DNA of 64,000 nucleotides from Pusillimonas noertemannii (GTDB lineage Bacteria; Pseudomonadota; Gammaproteobacteria; Burkholderiales; Burkholderiaceae_B): the NCBI RefSeq assembly GCF_003096595.1, contig NZ_QEKO01000001.1, positions 1,240,001-1,304,000 of the forward strand. Direction: 5' to 3'. Under the pieces are notes generated by a model. It ran no database searches, had not been told where the DNA came from, and saw only the letters and a program-made list of their open reading frames with translations. Below are positions 29,825 through 38,067 of this stretch, in pieces. The position numbers were made by a program, and so were the translations under genes. Numbering within the stretch: the stretch's first letter is position 1; the number at the start of each line of letters is the position of its first letter.

Positions 29825-30480
29825 GGCATTCCACCGCGCCAGCGGGCCAATTTGTAAAGACGATCGGGGCTTGCCTGACCGCCGCCTTGCTGCTGCTGTC
29901 CGGCTGCGCCTTGCTGCCCGCCTCCGAGACCCTGACCTTCTATCGCCTGCCCCCTTCCGGGCTTGCTCTGCCGGCCGACGGGCAGCGGTCGGCCCCGATG
30001 GCTGCCGTGCTGCGGGTGGCCACGCCTGCCGGCAACCGTGCGGTCGACAGCACGCGCATCCTGGTCGTGCCCGAGGCCGATCGGGTCAGCGCCTACAAAG
30101 GAGCCAGATGGAGCGACAGGGTTCCCGTGTTGCTTCGCGACCGCCTGATTGAATCGTTTCGCGATGCCGGCCTCTTTCGCGCGGTCGTGACCGACAGCGG
30201 AAACCTGGGCGCCGATCTTGAGCTCTCCAGCGATTTGTCCCAGTTCCACGTCATCTATCGATCGGGGTCGCCCGTGGCGGTGGTCTCGCTCGAGGCGACC
30301 TTGGTCGGACCGGCTTCTTCGCGCATTCTGGCCGCACGCCGCTTTTACGCCGAGCAGGCGGTGCAGGGCAAGGAAGTGCCCGAAGTCGTGCAGGCCTTTG
30401 GTTCCGCCGTCGATCAGTTGACCGTGCAATTGCTTGAATGGACCCGCGCGCAGGCCCAGGCTGGCGGGGGGGCGCGTTGA
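29821..30480 (+). CDS. ABC-transporter auxiliary lipoprotein (PqiC-like)
   Basis: A 219-residue outer-membrane-type lipoprotein with signal and lipobox LLSGC, then FYRLPPSG and the ABC_trans_aux domain (motif RILVVPEADRVSAYKGARWSDRVP). These proteins dock MCE transporters at the outer membrane. It is the fourth gene of the Mce operon and its TGA overlaps the ung start. Confidence 0.9.
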   Translation: MRHSTAPAGQFVKTIGACLTAALLLLSGCALLPASETLTFYRLPPSGLALPADGQRSAPMAAVLRVATPAGNRAVDSTRILVVPEADRVSAYKGARWSDRVPVLLRDRLIESFRDAGLFRAVVTDSGNLGADLELSSDLSQFHVIYRSGSPVAVVSLEATLVGPASSRILAARRFYAEQAVQGKEVPEVVQAFGSAVDQLTVQLLEWTRAQAQAGGGAR

Positions 30481-31241
30481 TGGCCGGCAATCTTTTTCAG
30501 GGTGGGCTCATGGCTCATGTCGAGGCCTTGTCGCCGGCCTGGAGGTCGGCCTTCAAGGCCGAACACGTGCAGCGAACATTGCATGACCTCGACCGCTTTC
30601 TGCAAGACAGGCTCGACGCGGATGTCCAGATTTTTCCGGCCAGCCCGTTTCGGGCCCTGCATGAAGTAGAGCCGCAGGACGTGAAAGTCGTTCTTCTGGG
30701 CCAGGACCCCTATCATGGGCCCGGACAGGCGCAGGGCCTGGCGTTTTCGGTGCCCGACGACTGCCGCACGCCGCCCAGCCTGCGAAACATGTTCACCGAA
30801 CTCAAGCGCGAATACGACGACCAGTTCCAGCCCCAACGCAACAGCCTGGTGCGCTGGGCGACGCAGGGCGTGCTGCTGCTCAACACCGCGCTTACGGTCG
30901 AGGCGCATCAGGCGGGTTCGCATTCCCGCTGCGGCTGGACAATCGTGACCGACGCCATCCTGGCACGCGTCCTGCAAGAGGACCAGCCCAAGGTCTTCAT
31001 GCTGTGGGGTTCGCATGCGCAAGCGCGCGAAGCACTACTGAACGAGCATACCCCCCGCGGGCCCGTGCACGTTTTACGGGCCAACCATCCCTCGCCCTTG
31101 TCGGCGCTGCGGCCGCCCCGGCCCTTCATCGGATGCGGGCATTTTGCCATGGCCAACCGCTGGCTCGAGGCCGAGGGGGCCGGGGGCATCGACTGGCTGA
31201 GCAACGACGAACCGCCCTTGCGCTCGGCCTCAGCGAAGTAG
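30480..31241 (+). CDS. ung: uracil-DNA glycosylase
   Basis: A 253-residue family 1 UDG, which removes uracil from DNA. The catalytic GQDPYHGPGQAQGLAFSV (Asp at about residue 76) and the C-terminal NHPSPLSALR (His-Pro-Ser-Pro-Leu-Ser loop) are complete. The ATG at 30480 overlaps the lipoprotein stop (TGATG). A second ATG at 30510 is possible and would remove ten residues. Its end overlaps the convergent glycosyltransferase by 12 bp. Confidence 0.95.
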   Translation: MAGNLFQGGLMAHVEALSPAWRSAFKAEHVQRTLHDLDRFLQDRLDADVQIFPASPFRALHEVEPQDVKVVLLGQDPYHGPGQAQGLAFSVPDDCRTPPSLRNMFTELKREYDDQFQPQRNSLVRWATQGVLLLNTALTVEAHQAGSHSRCGWTIVTDAILARVLQEDQPKVFMLWGSHAQAREALLNEHTPRGPVHVLRANHPSPLSALRPPRPFIGCGHFAMANRWLEAEGAGGIDWLSNDEPPLRSASAK

Positions 31242-32267
31242 GCCTTCGGCCCCGGCCCGGGGGCTTGCGGATGTGCCCGTGGCGCCCGCAACCCGCTGCA
31301 GCACTTCCAGCCAGTCGCGCACGAAGCGGTCCATATTGAAGCGGGCCATCGCCGTGCGGCGCGCCTCGTCGCCCCACTGGCGGGCCAGTGCGGGCTCGGC
31401 GATCAGCTGGCGCATGACGTCGACGATTCTGCGCTTGTCGGTGTGGACGAATCCGTTCCTGCCATTGTCTATGACGGTGGGCAGCTCGGTGGCGGCAACG
31501 CCCACCACGGGCATGCCCAGCAGCATGGCTTCGATCAGGGCCAGGCCCAGACTGGTATAGCGAATGGGCGTATAGAAGAAGCGGTAAGGGGCCATGGCCG
31601 CCGCCACGTCAAGGTTCGGCACTTCGCCCAGGCCGCCCATCTGTTCGCTTTCCATGCCGATCAGATCGAGCGGCACCCGTTCGCGGCTCCATTCGAACAG
31701 GTCGGCGCCCATGCGGCGGCCGCGCTTTTTCAGGCCGTTGATGGCCGTGATTCCGGCAGCCTTCTCGCCCGTGTGCCGCAGTGGGCGATGAAAGGGCACG
31801 CCGTGTTCTATCACCTGGGCCGCTTGTTCGCCGCAGTCCCAGTTGAGGGCGTTGTAGTGGGTGACGTGGACGAGGATGCCGCGGTCGTGCTTGAAGGGAT
31901 GGGGGGTGTCCACCGGATAAGGGCGGGGAGGGTCGTGCTCGATGTAGATACTGGGCAGGGCGCGCTGGGCCGCCGTCAGCAGCATGGGCGCGTCTTGTTC
32001 GTAGGCCGCCTGCGATTGATAGATGACGCAATCGAACTCGAGGCGGGCGACGTCCTGTGCGCCTATTTCATGCACGTTGGCGCCCCAGGGTATCTTGCTG
32101 CCCAGCGGAGCATAGCCTGCGCGTCCGTCGGCCCGCACCGGAATGAAGAACTCGTGCGGCACCTGGGTCAGCGCATACAGGTAATTGCCGTGAACGTGCC
32201 AGGTCAGGATGCGCAGCCTGCGCTTCGGCTGGGGCGAAGCAGTGTCCATAAGCCTCTCGTCGGTCAT
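31230..32267 (-). CDS. GT4-like glycosyltransferase
   Basis: About 345 residues. The C-terminal part has a GT-B feature (SLGLALIEAMLLGMPVVGVAATELPTVIDNGRNGFV) typical of the donor-binding region of retaining glycosyltransferase family 4. The N-terminal Rossmann part (residues 20-120) is less clear. The start could be the ATG at 32267 or at 32249; the longer frame to 32795 is antisense to the HIT gene. The acceptor is unknown; a surface glycan is plausible. Confidence 0.75.
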   Translation of the reverse strand: MTDERLMDTASPQPKRRLRILTWHVHGNYLYALTQVPHEFFIPVRADGRAGYAPLGSKIPWGANVHEIGAQDVARLEFDCVIYQSQAAYEQDAPMLLTAAQRALPSIYIEHDPPRPYPVDTPHPFKHDRGILVHVTHYNALNWDCGEQAAQVIEHGVPFHRPLRHTGEKAAGITAINGLKKRGRRMGADLFEWSRERVPLDLIGMESEQMGGLGEVPNLDVAAAMAPYRFFYTPIRYTSLGLALIEAMLLGMPVVGVAATELPTVIDNGRNGFVHTDKRRIVDVMRQLIAEPALARQWGDEARRTAMARFNMDRFVRDWLEVLQRVAGATGTSASPRAGAEGLLR

Positions 32268-32444
32268 GAAGTGGGCCGGGTTGCGTATCACCCGGATTGC
32301 CGGGGCGCAGCAATCCACATACCCGGGATCCGGGGAAGCGTTGCCCGGGGCGCGGTGCGCCATTGGCGCCGCGGATGCTTTACTATTGCCGGGATTGGCG
32401 GCCGCAGTCGGGCGCCGGCGACAAACTGATTCCAGGAGGTTTTC

Positions 32445-32870
32445 ATGGCTTACGACAGCAACAATATTTTCGCCAAGATCCTGCGCGGCGAAGCGCCCTG
32501 CATCAAGGTCTACGAAGACGGCGATACGCTGGCCTTCATGGACCTGATGCCGCAGGCCGACGGCCACGTGCTGATCGTGCCCAAAGAGCCGGCCGAAACC
32601 TTGCTGGAGCTGTCCGAGGAAGGCGCCATGGCGGCCATCCGCACCACCCGACGCATCGCCATCGCCGTCAAGAAGGCGCTGGGTGTCGAAGGCCTGCACG
32701 TGGCGCAGCTGAACGGCGCGGCGGCGGGGCAGACGGTGCCCCACATCCACTTCCATGTGATTCCGCATGCGACCGGAACGGTGCTGCGCATGCACGCCGC
32801 CCAGCGGGCCGCCGAAGACGACCTGAAAGCCATGGCCGAGCGCATCAAGGCCTGCCTGGCCCAGGCATGA
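32445..32870 (+). CDS. HIT-family nucleotide hydrolase
   Basis: A 141-residue histidine-triad protein with the motif PHIHFHVIP (His100, His102, His104) and the typical N-terminus NNIFAKILRGEAP. HIT proteins hydrolyse dinucleotides or AMP-lysine-type substrates. AGGAGG lies just upstream of the ATG. Confidence 0.93.
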   Translation: MAYDSNNIFAKILRGEAPCIKVYEDGDTLAFMDLMPQADGHVLIVPKEPAETLLELSEEGAMAAIRTTRRIAIAVKKALGVEGLHVAQLNGAAAGQTVPHIHFHVIPHATGTVLRMHAAQRAAEDDLKAMAERIKACLAQA

Positions 32871-32973
32871 TCAATATCAAAGGCGATGCACGCGCCGGCT
32901 GATAGTTTGAAACCTGCCCGCATGCGCAGCACGGGCCCGTAGTCTTCCTTCCATTATCCAAAAGAGGCTAATC

Positions 32974-33558
32974 ATGACGGACAGCGATTTCAACACCAGC
33001 CCGGGCTCCGACCGGCTCGCCAAGGCACTGACCGAACTCGGCGCCCACTGGGGCTGGTTCATCGCCCTGGGAATAGTGCTGCTCATCCTGGGGGCCATCG
33101 GCTTCGTCCATGTTTTTGCGGCCACACTGGTCAGCGTGATCTTCATAGGCACCCTGATGCTCATCGGCGGAGTGGGCGAGCTGATCCACGCCTGGCGCGT
33201 CAAGCAGCTGGCCGGCTTCCTCTTCTGGTCGGCCAGCGGCCTGCTCTATGCGGGGGCCGGCGTCGTGGCGCTGGTCAACCCCGTGGTGGGCGCATCGATC
33301 CTTACCCTGCTGCTGGGCGCCACCCTGATCGCCGTGGGAGCCCTTCGCCTGTGGCTGTGGTTCAACAACAGGGGGCAGCGCGGCTGGCCGTGGCTGGCGC
33401 TTTCGGGGCTTATCACACTGGCCACCGGCATACTCATCGCCGCCTTGTGGCCGGGCAACAGCATGTGGCTGCTTGGCCTGCTGCTGTCCATCGACCTGCT
33501 GTTCCAGGGCTGGTCGGCGCTGCTGCTGGGCTTGGCTTTGAAGCAGCGGCGGGGCTGA
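32974..33558 (+). CDS. HdeD/DUF308 membrane protein
   Basis: A 194-residue protein with about six membrane helices in tandem pairs, matching DUF308/HdeD-type proteins, whose E. coli member is linked to acid resistance. GWFIALGIVLLILGAIGFVH and later GWFN-type turns are seen. It is monocistronic, and the region after it holds the tRNA-Thr gene on the other strand. Confidence 0.82.
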   Translation: MTDSDFNTSPGSDRLAKALTELGAHWGWFIALGIVLLILGAIGFVHVFAATLVSVIFIGTLMLIGGVGELIHAWRVKQLAGFLFWSASGLLYAGAGVVALVNPVVGASILTLLLGATLIAVGALRLWLWFNNRGQRGWPWLALSGLITLATGILIAALWPGNSMWLLGLLLSIDLLFQGWSALLLGLALKQRRG

Positions 33559-33689
33559 TCGCCCACCGCGCTTTCAACGTCCGGGGCACGTCCCCACATC
33601 ACGCCCAAGGGCAGACCCCTTGTCGTGATGAAAATAGGACAGCACGGCAAAACCCAAGTAAAACCCCAGTAAAACCCCAGAAAAACAAA

Positions 33690-33722
33690 ATGCGGCTTTG
33701 CAAAAACCTTGCAAAGCCGCAT
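33690..33722 (-). terminator. terminator of tRNA-Thr
   Basis: A perfect 14-bp stem (33690-33703 with 33709-33722) and a 5-nt loop, followed on the minus strand by a T-rich stretch, begins 6 bp after the tRNA 3' end. The T-rich stretch includes three copies of a TTTTAC/CCCCA-type repeat (33655-33680). Confidence 0.85.
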
Positions 33723-33728
33723 GAATAC

Positions 33729-33804
33729 TGGTGCCGATGAAAGGAGTCGAACCCTCGACCTTCTCATTACGAATGAGCTGCTCTACCAACTGAGCTACAT
33801 CGGC
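33729..33804 (-). tRNA. tRNA-Thr (anticodon CGT)
   Basis: A 76-nt cloverleaf read on the minus strand with GCTCAGTTGGTAGAGC as D-arm, TTCGTAA as anticodon loop, GGTTCGACTCC in the T-arm, and an encoded CCA end. The sequence closely matches other bacterial tRNA-Thr(CGT). A -10-like TACAAT (minus strand, 33815-33820) lies just upstream. Confidence 0.95.
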
Positions 33805-33911
33805 TAAGCCCAAAATTGTACCACTTTTTTGTGCTTCTACACGGCGGGGTCTTGGGATGGTTTGCAGACCTTGCGGGGGATGGGCGGCCGTGGTGCGCCG
33901 CCGGCGGGGCT

Positions 33912-34646
33912 TTAGCCAAAACCGCGGTTGCGGGCCAGGGCTTCGCGTTCCTGGGCGGTGATGTAGCGCTGTACGCGCGCCAGGGCGGCGCCGCGCAGGC
34001 CTTCGAAGGCCAGGCCCAGGTTGCGTAGTTGCTTGCCCGCGCGTTCGAACTCGCGCACATGCACGAGCCTGAGGGTGACCGGGATGGGATCCGTGCCGGG
34101 CAGCGTAAGCAGGCAGTCTGAAAAGACCTGCCCGATGTCGGTGGGCACTTCGTGGGCGGCATCCGAGGCGCCAAGCCCGCCAGTGCTGAGGTCTTCGAGC
34201 GGCAGTGTTACTGCGCCCTGGGGCAGGGGTATTGTGCATAGCGCCGGCTTGCCGACAGGGGTGGCGATGCGGAAGGCGTCGCGGCGCTGCACCCGGACCA
34301 GTTCTGCCGGAAGCGGCAGGCGCAGGGCGGGGCGCTCTTCGAAAAGGCAGGATTCGGCCGGCCCCGTCCGGAAGCTGATGTGGATGCCGTTTTGCGAGGC
34401 TTCGAAATGCAGTTTTTCAGCGGCCAGGATGTGCCTGAGCAAGCCGGGGTCGGACGTGCCATCGAATGTCAGCGCGGATTGCTCGGGATCGATGTGCAAA
34501 AGGGTGGTCAGAACGGATGTGTGGCCGGCCGGAACGCGCAGCTGGATCAGGCGTTGTTCCGTCGCCAGCGAGCGCAAGGCCCCCCGAACCTCGAATTCGG
34601 TTGTCAGGATGTATGCGCTCGGGTCGGATAACGCGTTGGAAATCAC
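33912..34646 (-). CDS. ycgR: YcgR-type PilZ cyclic-di-GMP receptor
   Basis: A 244-residue protein with an N-terminal YcgR domain (residues 1-115) and a C-terminal PilZ domain. The c-di-GMP-binding residues are visible: RRDAFR at 121-126 (the RxxxR element) and DLSTGG at 152-157 (the D/NxSxxG element). Family members slow the flagellar motor when c-di-GMP is high. No flagellar genes are in the window, so the target is inferred. Confidence 0.88.
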   Translation of the reverse strand: MISNALSDPSAYILTTEFEVRGALRSLATEQRLIQLRVPAGHTSVLTTLLHIDPEQSALTFDGTSDPGLLRHILAAEKLHFEASQNGIHISFRTGPAESCLFEERPALRLPLPAELVRVQRRDAFRIATPVGKPALCTIPLPQGAVTLPLEDLSTGGLGASDAAHEVPTDIGQVFSDCLLTLPGTDPIPVTLRLVHVREFERAGKQLRNLGLAFEGLRGAALARVQRYITAQEREALARNRGFG

Positions 34647-34670
34647 GATAACGATGCGATGGCGTTGATG

Positions 34671-35732
34671 TCAGGAGTTTTCATGCTGCTGCGCCGCGGA
34701 GGGGAAGAGATCCCACACGGCCATGAACAGCGCGGCGATGAGGGGGCCGATGACAAAGCCGTTGAGCCCGAAGGTGGTCAGGCCGCCCACCGTGGAAATG
34801 AGCACGACGTAATCGGGCATTTTGGTGTCTTTGCCCACCAGCAGCGGGCGCAGTATGTTGTCGACCAGGCCGATGACCAGAACCCCGTAAAGAATGAGAA
34901 TGCCGCCCAGCCAGTAGTCGCCCGTGACCAGGAAATAGATGGCCACCGGCAGCCAGATGATGGCGGCGCCCACTGCCGGCAGCAGCGACAGCAGCGCCAT
35001 GATGACACCCCACAGCAGGGCGCCCTCGATGCCCAGTATCCAGAAGATGAGCCCGCCCAGGGCGCCCTGGGTGGCGGCCACCACGATGTTGCCCTTGAGG
35101 GTGGCCCGGACCACGGTGACGAATTTCTGGATGAGCATCTGCTTGTGATCGTTGCTGAGCGGGATGACCGTCATGATCTTGCGGGCGAGCTTGGCGCCGT
35201 CGCGCAGCAGGAAGAACAGCAGGTACAGCATGATGGCCAGGCCGATGAGGAACTGGAAGGTGTTCTGCCCGATATTGACGGCCTGGGAAGCCAGGAACTT
35301 ACTGCCTTGCAGCGCCCCGGCGGAAAGCTTTTCCTGGATGCTGAACAGGTCAGTCAGGCCGAATTGTTCGAGCATGCTGTGGATGGAGGGGGGCAGGGCG
35401 CCGACGATCTGCTCGAAATACGAGCCCAGGTTGAGGTCTCCGCTTTCGATTCGGCGGTACAGATTGGTGCCTTCTTGCAGCAGGGAGCCGGCCAGCAAGG
35501 TTACCGGCAAGATGACCAGCAGCAGGACCAGCAGCACCGTCAGCAGGGCGCAAAGATTGGGCCGGCCGGGCAGGCAGGACACAAGCCGGCGGTGCAGTGG
35601 CATGAAGCTGATGGCCAGTATGGCGCCCCAGAACAATGCGGCATAGTACGGCAGCAGCAGCCGGCCGAAGGCGAGCGTGACAATGACCAGCAGGATGATG
35701 AAGGTGCGATAGTGCAGTTTGCCATCGTTCAT
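34671..35732 (-). CDS. AI-2E family transporter
   Basis: A 353-residue protein with about eight helices and the AI-2E family pattern, including the C-terminal GVLVIGLVDNILRPLLVGK and VLISTVGGLTTFGLNGFVIGPL signatures. Members include TqsA (AI-2 export), YdiK, and Na+/H+-type antiporters, so the substrate is open. It precedes ycgR by 24 bp and may share its transcript. Confidence 0.88.
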   Translation of the reverse strand: MNDGKLHYRTFIILLVIVTLAFGRLLLPYYAALFWGAILAISFMPLHRRLVSCLPGRPNLCALLTVLLVLLLVILPVTLLAGSLLQEGTNLYRRIESGDLNLGSYFEQIVGALPPSIHSMLEQFGLTDLFSIQEKLSAGALQGSKFLASQAVNIGQNTFQFLIGLAIMLYLLFFLLRDGAKLARKIMTVIPLSNDHKQMLIQKFVTVVRATLKGNIVVAATQGALGGLIFWILGIEGALLWGVIMALLSLLPAVGAAIIWLPVAIYFLVTGDYWLGGILILYGVLVIGLVDNILRPLLVGKDTKMPDYVVLISTVGGLTTFGLNGFVIGPLIAALFMAVWDLFPSAAQQHENS

Positions 35733-35883
35733 GGGGGCTCCGGGCGCTGTTTGAATGACCGCGGCGGCGTCATGCCCGCGTAGCGCGAGCGCCTAGTATA
35801 CCGGGGCTACAATCACGCTGCGCGGCCGCCCGAAGAACCTTACGGGCCCTGTGCGAATTGAATCCATTTCAGGGTGGCGAGAC

Positions 35884-37428
35884 ATGCAGCACGACAATAC
35901 CGACAAGATGAATGGCGCCAGGGCGGCGGCGCCGTCGCCGGCCCAGGGCTGGGCCGTGCTGGCTTTCCTGGCGGGCATGGTGGCCTTGTGGACCCTTCTG
36001 TGCACGATCAGCCACCGGGCACCCGACCTGGACGGCATGGAAGAGCTGGTGTGGGCCTCGAGCTTCGAGTTCGGCTATACCAAGCATCCGCCCCTGCCGT
36101 CGTGGTTCATGTATGCGCTGAGCGGTTTGTTCGGCACGCCCGTCTGGCTGGCGTTTTTCGCGGGTCAGTTGGTGTCGGCTCTGGGCTTGTGGTTCGTCTG
36201 GAGGCTGGGCTGCGAGTTCACCTCGCCGCGCCGCGCCCTGATCGCAACGCTGATGGTGTCTACCACGCTTTATTTTTCGCTGCGAGGCACCATCTACAAC
36301 CACAACACCGCGCAGCTCTGGTCCATCGCCGCCTGCACCTGGCTGTTCTATCGCGCCTTGCGGTACGGGCGCAGCAGCTCGTGGTTGTGGCTGGGGGCGG
36401 TGGCGGGGCTGTCCATGCTGACCAAATACAGCGCCGTCATACAGTTCGGCGTGTTCTTCATTTTCATCGTGGTGCAGGGCCATTGGCGCGACGCGGGCGT
36501 GCGGCACGGCGTGTTGCACGCGCTAGCGGTGTTTGCAGTGGTGGTCTCGCCGCATGTCTTCTGGCTGGTCGACAACCATTTCGCACCTTTTCGCTACCTG
36601 GATAATTCCATCGAGTCCAGTTCCTACGCCGAGGTGCTGAAGGGCATATGGGATTTCTCGATCGACCAGCTGGCCCGCATCAGCCCCATGCTGCTGGTGT
36701 GGCTGGCCCTGTATGTCTGGAACCGGCGGCGGCCCATGGCCCAGCGCGGCGAGACCTACGCCGGCGAACTCTCGAGCTGGGACCGGTCCTTCCTGCTGTG
36801 GGTCGGGCTGGGGCCGTTCGTGGCCACGGTGTTGATGTCGGCCGTCCTGGGCACCCGCCTGGTGGCATCCTGGGGCACCACCTTCTTCGTCCTGTACGGC
36901 TATTTCGCCTTCTGGTGGCTGTCGGGCTCTACGCGCGCCACGCTACGCCGCACGGCCATGATCGTCATCGCCGTGCACGTGCTGATGGCGGTGGGCTATG
37001 CCGTGGCGCGCGGCCCGCTGGCCCATTACTCGGGGCGCACGGCGCGCTCCACCTTTCCGGGTCCCGAGATCGCGCAGCGGATGCAGCAGGTATGGAGCCG
37101 ACATGTTCCCGGCCAGCCCCTGCGCGTGGTCGCTTCCGACACATGGCTGGGCGGTAATATCGCAGTCAATCTAGACCCTGCGGCGCGGGTGTTCATCAAC
37201 GGAAGCTTCGCCGAGTCGCCCTGGCTTTCGCCGGACACGGCGCTGGATTGCGGCGCACTGGTTGCCTACAGCGACGACACGCGCGGCCATCTGGCCGAAG
37301 CGCTGTTGCGCCTGCATGAGCAGGCCCGCTGGACAGGAGTGGAAAGCCTGCGCTGGTCGTCCGAGAAAAGCCCCATGATCGAGATTCAGTGGGGCATCAT
37401 CCCGCCCTCGGAGGCTTGCCGCGAATAG
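35884..37428 (+). CDS. GT39-family membrane glycosyltransferase
   Basis: About 514 residues, with around ten membrane helices and a C-terminal periplasmic domain (from about residue 380). The first loop contains DLDGMEELVWASSFEFGYTKHPPLPSW, matching GT39/PMT-type proteins with an acidic catalytic loop followed by a KHPPL element as in ArnT and relatives. It is divergent from the AI-2E gene. The ATG at 35884 has GGCGAG upstream; the GTG at 35851 does not. Different in sequence from the GT39 protein at 13.8-15.6 kb. Confidence 0.8.
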   Translation: MQHDNTDKMNGARAAAPSPAQGWAVLAFLAGMVALWTLLCTISHRAPDLDGMEELVWASSFEFGYTKHPPLPSWFMYALSGLFGTPVWLAFFAGQLVSALGLWFVWRLGCEFTSPRRALIATLMVSTTLYFSLRGTIYNHNTAQLWSIAACTWLFYRALRYGRSSSWLWLGAVAGLSMLTKYSAVIQFGVFFIFIVVQGHWRDAGVRHGVLHALAVFAVVVSPHVFWLVDNHFAPFRYLDNSIESSSYAEVLKGIWDFSIDQLARISPMLLVWLALYVWNRRRPMAQRGETYAGELSSWDRSFLLWVGLGPFVATVLMSAVLGTRLVASWGTTFFVLYGYFAFWWLSGSTRATLRRTAMIVIAVHVLMAVGYAVARGPLAHYSGRTARSTFPGPEIAQRMQQVWSRHVPGQPLRVVASDTWLGGNIAVNLDPAARVFINGSFAESPWLSPDTALDCGALVAYSDDTRGHLAEALLRLHEQARWTGVESLRWSSEKSPMIEIQWGIIPPSEACRE

Positions 37429-37496
37429 GCTCGCGCCGCGGGTCGCCCATCGGCGCTTCGGCAACCCGCCGGGGGCTTTGGCGTTAGAATGCCCGC

Positions 37497-38036
37497 ATGA
37501 GCAAATCCGCCCCATCCTCAAACAGGCAGCGACCCGCCGCGTCCGGTAAACCGGCTGCCAGGCGGTCGCAGGCGGCCGGCTATTACCGCGGCACGGCTGA
37601 ATCGCTTGATCCCGAGGTCAGCATCGGCAGCGTGGTCAAGCAGCTCCAGGCCTCGCTGACACGGATGATGGACCAGCGCATGGCGCCCATGGGCCTGACC
37701 GCCACCCAGTGGCGTCCGCTGGCCCTTATCCGCTATCACCAGGTCAATACGCCGGCCGAACTCTCGCGCCGCGCGGACATCGATACCGGCGCCATGACTC
37801 GCGCACTCGATCGGCTCGAAGCCAAGAAATTCATAACCCGGCAGCGCAGTGCAGATGACCGGCGCAGCGTTCGCATCGAGCTCACCGAAGCCGGCAATGC
37901 GGTGGCCGAGCAGATTCTTCCGGCCATTGCGGCTGTTCTCAACACGCATTTGCGCGGCTTCACCAAAGACGAGGTCGAGCTCTTCATCAGCATGGCACTG
38001 CGGATGCTGAGCAACGGAGAGCAGGTGCAGCCCTAG
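37497..38036 (+). CDS. MarR-family transcriptional regulator
   Basis: A 179-residue protein with a basic N-terminal tail (residues 1-25) and a MarR winged helix-turn-helix: LTATQWRPLALI ... NTPAELSRRADIDTGAMTRALDRLEAKKFITRQRSADDRRSVRIELTEAG. It resembles EmrR/MprA-type regulators of efflux pumps. The palindromic operator upstream of the nodT-emrA-emrB operon, 1.9 kb away, is the likely target; the TPP-enzyme gene lies between them. Confidence 0.9.
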   Translation: MSKSAPSSNRQRPAASGKPAARRSQAAGYYRGTAESLDPEVSIGSVVKQLQASLTRMMDQRMAPMGLTATQWRPLALIRYHQVNTPAELSRRADIDTGAMTRALDRLEAKKFITRQRSADDRRSVRIELTEAGNAVAEQILPAIAAVLNTHLRGFTKDEVELFISMALRMLSNGEQVQP

Positions 38037-38067
38037 GGCCTGTTTCGGCTCTTTTTCGCCCTTCCTT

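Noticed and set aside
28903-30429. Long minus-strand frame over the mlaD-like and lipoprotein genes
   Set aside because: It runs opposite to four tightly overlapping genes with clear family motifs.
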